Shown here one piece after another: positions 3,838 through 5,956 of a DNA stretch of 5,956 nt. The stretch comes from Spirochaetaceae bacterium (GTDB lineage: Bacteria; Spirochaetota; Spirochaetia; Treponematales; Breznakiellaceae), in NCBI GenBank assembly GCA_031273985.1, contig JAISQV010000295.1, forward strand, positions 1 to 5,956, given 5' to 3'. Numbering within the stretch: the stretch's first letter is position 1; the number at the start of each line of letters is the position of its first letter. Under the pieces are notes generated by a model. That model saw nothing but the letters and a program-made list of their open reading frames with translations, made no database searches and had not been told where the DNA came from. The position numbers were made by a program, and so were the translations under genes.

Positions 3838-5334
3838 ATGGTGTGGAGAAACCGGGAAGACCTGGAGAGCCTGGCGGCGGCCCGGTTGAAAGATATTCGG
3901 GAACTGGAGGCGCGGGGAAAGCTCGGTAACCGCGAACGCCTTGCGATTCCCCTGCAGGAGATGCCCGTCCAGGACCCGCATGAGCGGGTGAAGAATGTGG
4001 GGGAGGTGGCCCTGGGCTACGGCGAGAATCAGGCCCGGCTTGAGGCGGAGCGCTGCCTTTCCTGCAGGGATGCGCCCTGCATAGAGGGCTGCCCCGTGCA
4101 GGTGCCCATTCCCCGCTTTATAGCGGAATTCAGGAAGGGCGGCTATGCGGCGGCGGCGGCGATCATCAAGGAGAATAACCTGCTTCCCGCGGTCTGCGGG
4201 CGGGTCTGCCCCCAGGAAAACCAGTGCCAGGCGCGCTGCACCCTGGGAAAGAGCCTCAAATCCGTGGAAAAGGCCGTTTCCATAGGCCGGCTGGAACGCT
4301 TCCTCGCCGACTGGGAGCGGGAATCCGGCGCCGCCGCCCTGCCGGAGCTTAGCCCCCCCACGGGCAGGCGGGTCGCCGTGGTGGGCTCCGGCCCCGCGGG
4401 ACTCACCGCCGCCGCGGACCTTGCCCGCGCGGGCCACGGCGTTACCGTTTTTGAGGCCTTCCACAGGCCCGGCGGCGTCATGGTCTACGGGATTCCCGAA
4501 TTCCGCCTGCCCAAGAGCATAGTCGAGGCGGAGGTAAGCGCCCTGGGACGGCTCGGCGTGGTCTTTGAGACCAATTTCCTCGTGGGGCGTACCAGAACGG
4601 TAAGGGAGCTTCTCGATGAGGACGGCTACGACGCCCTGTTCATAGGCGCCGGGGCGGGGCTCCCCCGCTTCCTGGGGGTTCCCGGAGAGAATCTGGTGGG
4701 TGTTTCCAGCGCCAACGAGTACCTTACCAGGGCCAACTTGATGAAAGCCTACGATCCCCGGAGGGCCGCCACGCCGATCTACAACTCCCGCGTGGTTGCC
4801 GTGGTGGGCGGCGGGAATGTGGCCATGGATGCTGCCCGCATGGCCCTCCGGCTGGGCGCGGAGGAGGTGCACATCGTGTACCGCCGGGGCCCGGAGGAGA
4901 TGCCCGCCCGGGCCGAGGAAATAGACCACGCCCGGGAAGAGGGGGTGGAATTTGACTATTTGCGGAATCCTGTTAGAATTGTGGGAGACAAGGATGGCCG
5001 CGTTACCGGCCTGGAACTGCGCAAGTACGAGCTTGGCGCCAGCGACGCTTCGGGGCGGCGCAGCCCCGTGGCCCTTCCCGGCTCGGAGTACCTGTTCCCC
5101 TGCGATACGGTTATAGCCGCCCTGGGGAACGACGCCAACCCCCTCCTGGTGCGGACCACGGGGAATCTGAAGGCCGACGACCGGGGCCGCATCATCGTCG
5201 ACGGGGAGCAGCGCAGTTCCCTGGACCGGGTCTACGCCGGCGGCGACACCGTGCTGGGCGCCGCGACCGTGATCCTTGCCATGGGGGAGGGCCGTAAGGC
5301 GGCGGCGGCCATCAACCGATTATTGAAGCCATGA
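3838..5334 (+). CDS. nfnB: NfnB: FAD/[4Fe-4S] large subunit of NADH-dependent reduced ferredoxin:NADP+ oxidoreductase (GltD-like)
   Basis: A 498-residue homologue of the glutamate synthase small subunit, and the NADP(H)- and ferredoxin-facing partner of NfnA. Its b-FAD is the bifurcating flavin in the characterised complexes. Two cysteine quartets sit in the N-terminal helical domain, C73/C76/C81/C85 (CLSCRDAPCIEGC) and C120/C124/C130/C134 (CGRVCPQENQCQARC), fitting two [4Fe-4S] clusters. The FAD Rossmann motif is VVGSGPAGLT (181-190), the NADP(H) motif is VVGGGNVAMDAAR (322-334), and the closing flavin motif is YAGGD (466-470). About 45 residues precede the usual start of homology (DPHERVKNVGEVALGY), so the N-terminus is somewhat longer than in typical NfnB. 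It includes a charged helix and 'RLAIPLQEMPVQDP', a pre-domain I regard as a family variant. GltD is the alternative, but no gltB is in the window and nfnA is the nearest upstream gene. The stop overlaps the next gene by ATGA. Confidence 0.92.
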   Translation: MVWRNREDLESLAAARLKDIRELEARGKLGNRERLAIPLQEMPVQDPHERVKNVGEVALGYGENQARLEAERCLSCRDAPCIEGCPVQVPIPRFIAEFRKGGYAAAAAIIKENNLLPAVCGRVCPQENQCQARCTLGKSLKSVEKAVSIGRLERFLADWERESGAAALPELSPPTGRRVAVVGSGPAGLTAAADLARAGHGVTVFEAFHRPGGVMVYGIPEFRLPKSIVEAEVSALGRLGVVFETNFLVGRTRTVRELLDEDGYDALFIGAGAGLPRFLGVPGENLVGVSSANEYLTRANLMKAYDPRRAATPIYNSRVVAVVGGGNVAMDAARMALRLGAEEVHIVYRRGPEEMPARAEEIDHAREEGVEFDYLRNPVRIVGDKDGRVTGLELRKYELGASDASGRRSPVALPGSEYLFPCDTVIAALGNDANPLLVRTTGNLKADDRGRIIVDGEQRSSLDRVYAGGDTVLGAATVILAMGEGRKAAAAINRLLKP

Positions 5335-5956
5335 AGGGTGTTAAACGTTGGTTTATCCTGGCCGCCGGGATGGCGCTCCTTGCCCCGGCCGGTTTTTCCC
5401 AGGCCCCGGATTCCGCCCCCGCGATTTCCCGCCTGGACGCCCTGCAGAACTACCGCACAGGCCGGGACCTGGAGGGGCGCAGCCGCATGGAGGAGGCGGA
5501 GCGTTACTACGCCGAGGCCGTGCGTATATGCAGGGATGAACTTGCCCGGAATTCCTCGAACATGGATTCCTACACGGTCCTTACCTGGACCCTCCAGCGC
5601 CAGCAAAAGTACGGCGAGGTAATCTCCTGGGGCGAGCAGGCCCTGCGGGTGCAGAACGATTACCGGATCATCGAGACCATGGGGGAAGCCTACTTCTACC
5701 TCAACGACTTCCCCCAGTGCCGCCGTTTCATGCAGCGCTACGTCAACGCGCTGCCCCAGGGGGACCGCGCCGCAGTGGCCTACTTCTTCATCGGGGAGAT
5801 CTACCGCATAGAAAGCAAATTCCTCCTGGCGGACATAGCCTACACCACCGCCGTCCGGCTGGAACCGGGCTCGGCCCTCTGGTGGTACCGCCTCGGCTCC
5901 GTGCGGGAATCCGCCGGCGACGCCGCCCCCGCCGCGGAAGCCTACGAGCGGGCACT
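5331..5956 (+). CDS. Exported tetratricopeptide-repeat protein, N-terminal part
   Basis: ATG 5331 overlaps the nfnB TGA (ATGA), and the frame stays open to the window edge, giving 208 residues plus two bases of the next codon. Residues 1-25 look like a signal peptide: MKGVKR, a hydrophobic core (WFILAAGMALLAPAG), then FSQA with a likely signal peptidase I site after A25. There is no lipobox cysteine, so a lipoprotein is unlikely. TPR-like helical pairs follow at roughly 41-74, 79-112, 113-146, 149-180 and 183 onward; examples are 'MEEAERYYAEAV', 'YFFIGEIYRIESKFLLADIAYTTAVRLEP' and 'WWYRLGSVRESAGDAAPAAEAYERA'. TPRs mediate protein-protein contacts, here presumably in the periplasm. No Shine-Dalgarno stronger than gaag is present, so translation is probably coupled to nfnB. 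Nothing links its role to Nfn chemistry beyond the overlap. The specific function is unknown. Confidence 0.85.
   Translation, partial: MKGVKRWFILAAGMALLAPAGFSQAPDSAPAISRLDALQNYRTGRDLEGRSRMEEAERYYAEAVRICRDELARNSSNMDSYTVLTWTLQRQQKYGEVISWGEQALRVQNDYRIIETMGEAYFYLNDFPQCRRFMQRYVNALPQGDRAAVAYFFIGEIYRIESKFLLADIAYTTAVRLEPGSALWWYRLGSVRESAGDAAPAAEAYERA

Noticed and set aside
3787..4929. Minus-strand frame of 380 codons opposite nfnB
   Set aside because: Shadow of a GC-rich gene: no family motif, and His/Gly/Pro-rich composition, while the + frame has complete NfnB motifs.
5338..5622. Plus frames of 94 and 63 codons near the window end
   Set aside because: Out-of-frame shadows of the TPR protein, which has a signal peptide and TPR motifs in its own frame.

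Overview
The window reads as chromosome from a strict anaerobe, most plausibly a GC-rich spirochaete such as a Treponema relative. This is inference: it rests on the gene content (electron-bifurcating Nfn transhydrogenase, malic enzyme, lipid-free exported TPR protein), frequent ATA isoleucine codons in otherwise GC-rich genes, and repeat-laden intergenic spaces. No rRNA or marker gene fixes the taxon. All supported genes are on the + strand.

Layout. 1-222: C-terminal end of an XRE-type helix-turn-helix regulator. 223-569: non-coding, with an inverted pair of a dispersed 'CCAC-AA--CACGAA' repeat followed by three GC-rich palindromes. 570-2027: a divergent NAD(P)-dependent malic enzyme. 2028-2537: non-coding, a minisatellite of 46-55 bp units in a dimeric higher-order pattern, interrupted by a palindromic insert and ending in inverted copies that can form a 33-bp stem. 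2538-3392: nfnA. 3393-3837: non-coding, with a 137-bp MITE-like element (18-bp terminal inverted repeats, 10-bp flanking direct repeats), more dispersed repeats and a likely nfnB promoter. 3838-5334: nfnB. 5331-5956: start of an exported TPR protein that overlaps the nfnB stop by ATGA and runs off the window.

How the genes fit together. NfnA and NfnB form the NADH-dependent reduced ferredoxin:NADP+ oxidoreductase, which couples ferredoxin and NADH oxidation to NADP+ reduction, or the reverse. Malic enzyme makes pyruvate and reduced NAD(P)H from malate, so malic enzyme plus Nfn is a plausible redox-balancing neighbourhood. The link is by proximity only, because about 510 bp of repeats separate the genes.

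The coding genes belong to known families. The less ordinary content is the repeat architecture: each of the three intergenic gaps carries oppositely oriented copies of one repeat family, and repeats separate nfnA from nfnB, which are normally adjacent. I see no CRISPR array, tRNA, rRNA, phage gene or transposase gene.
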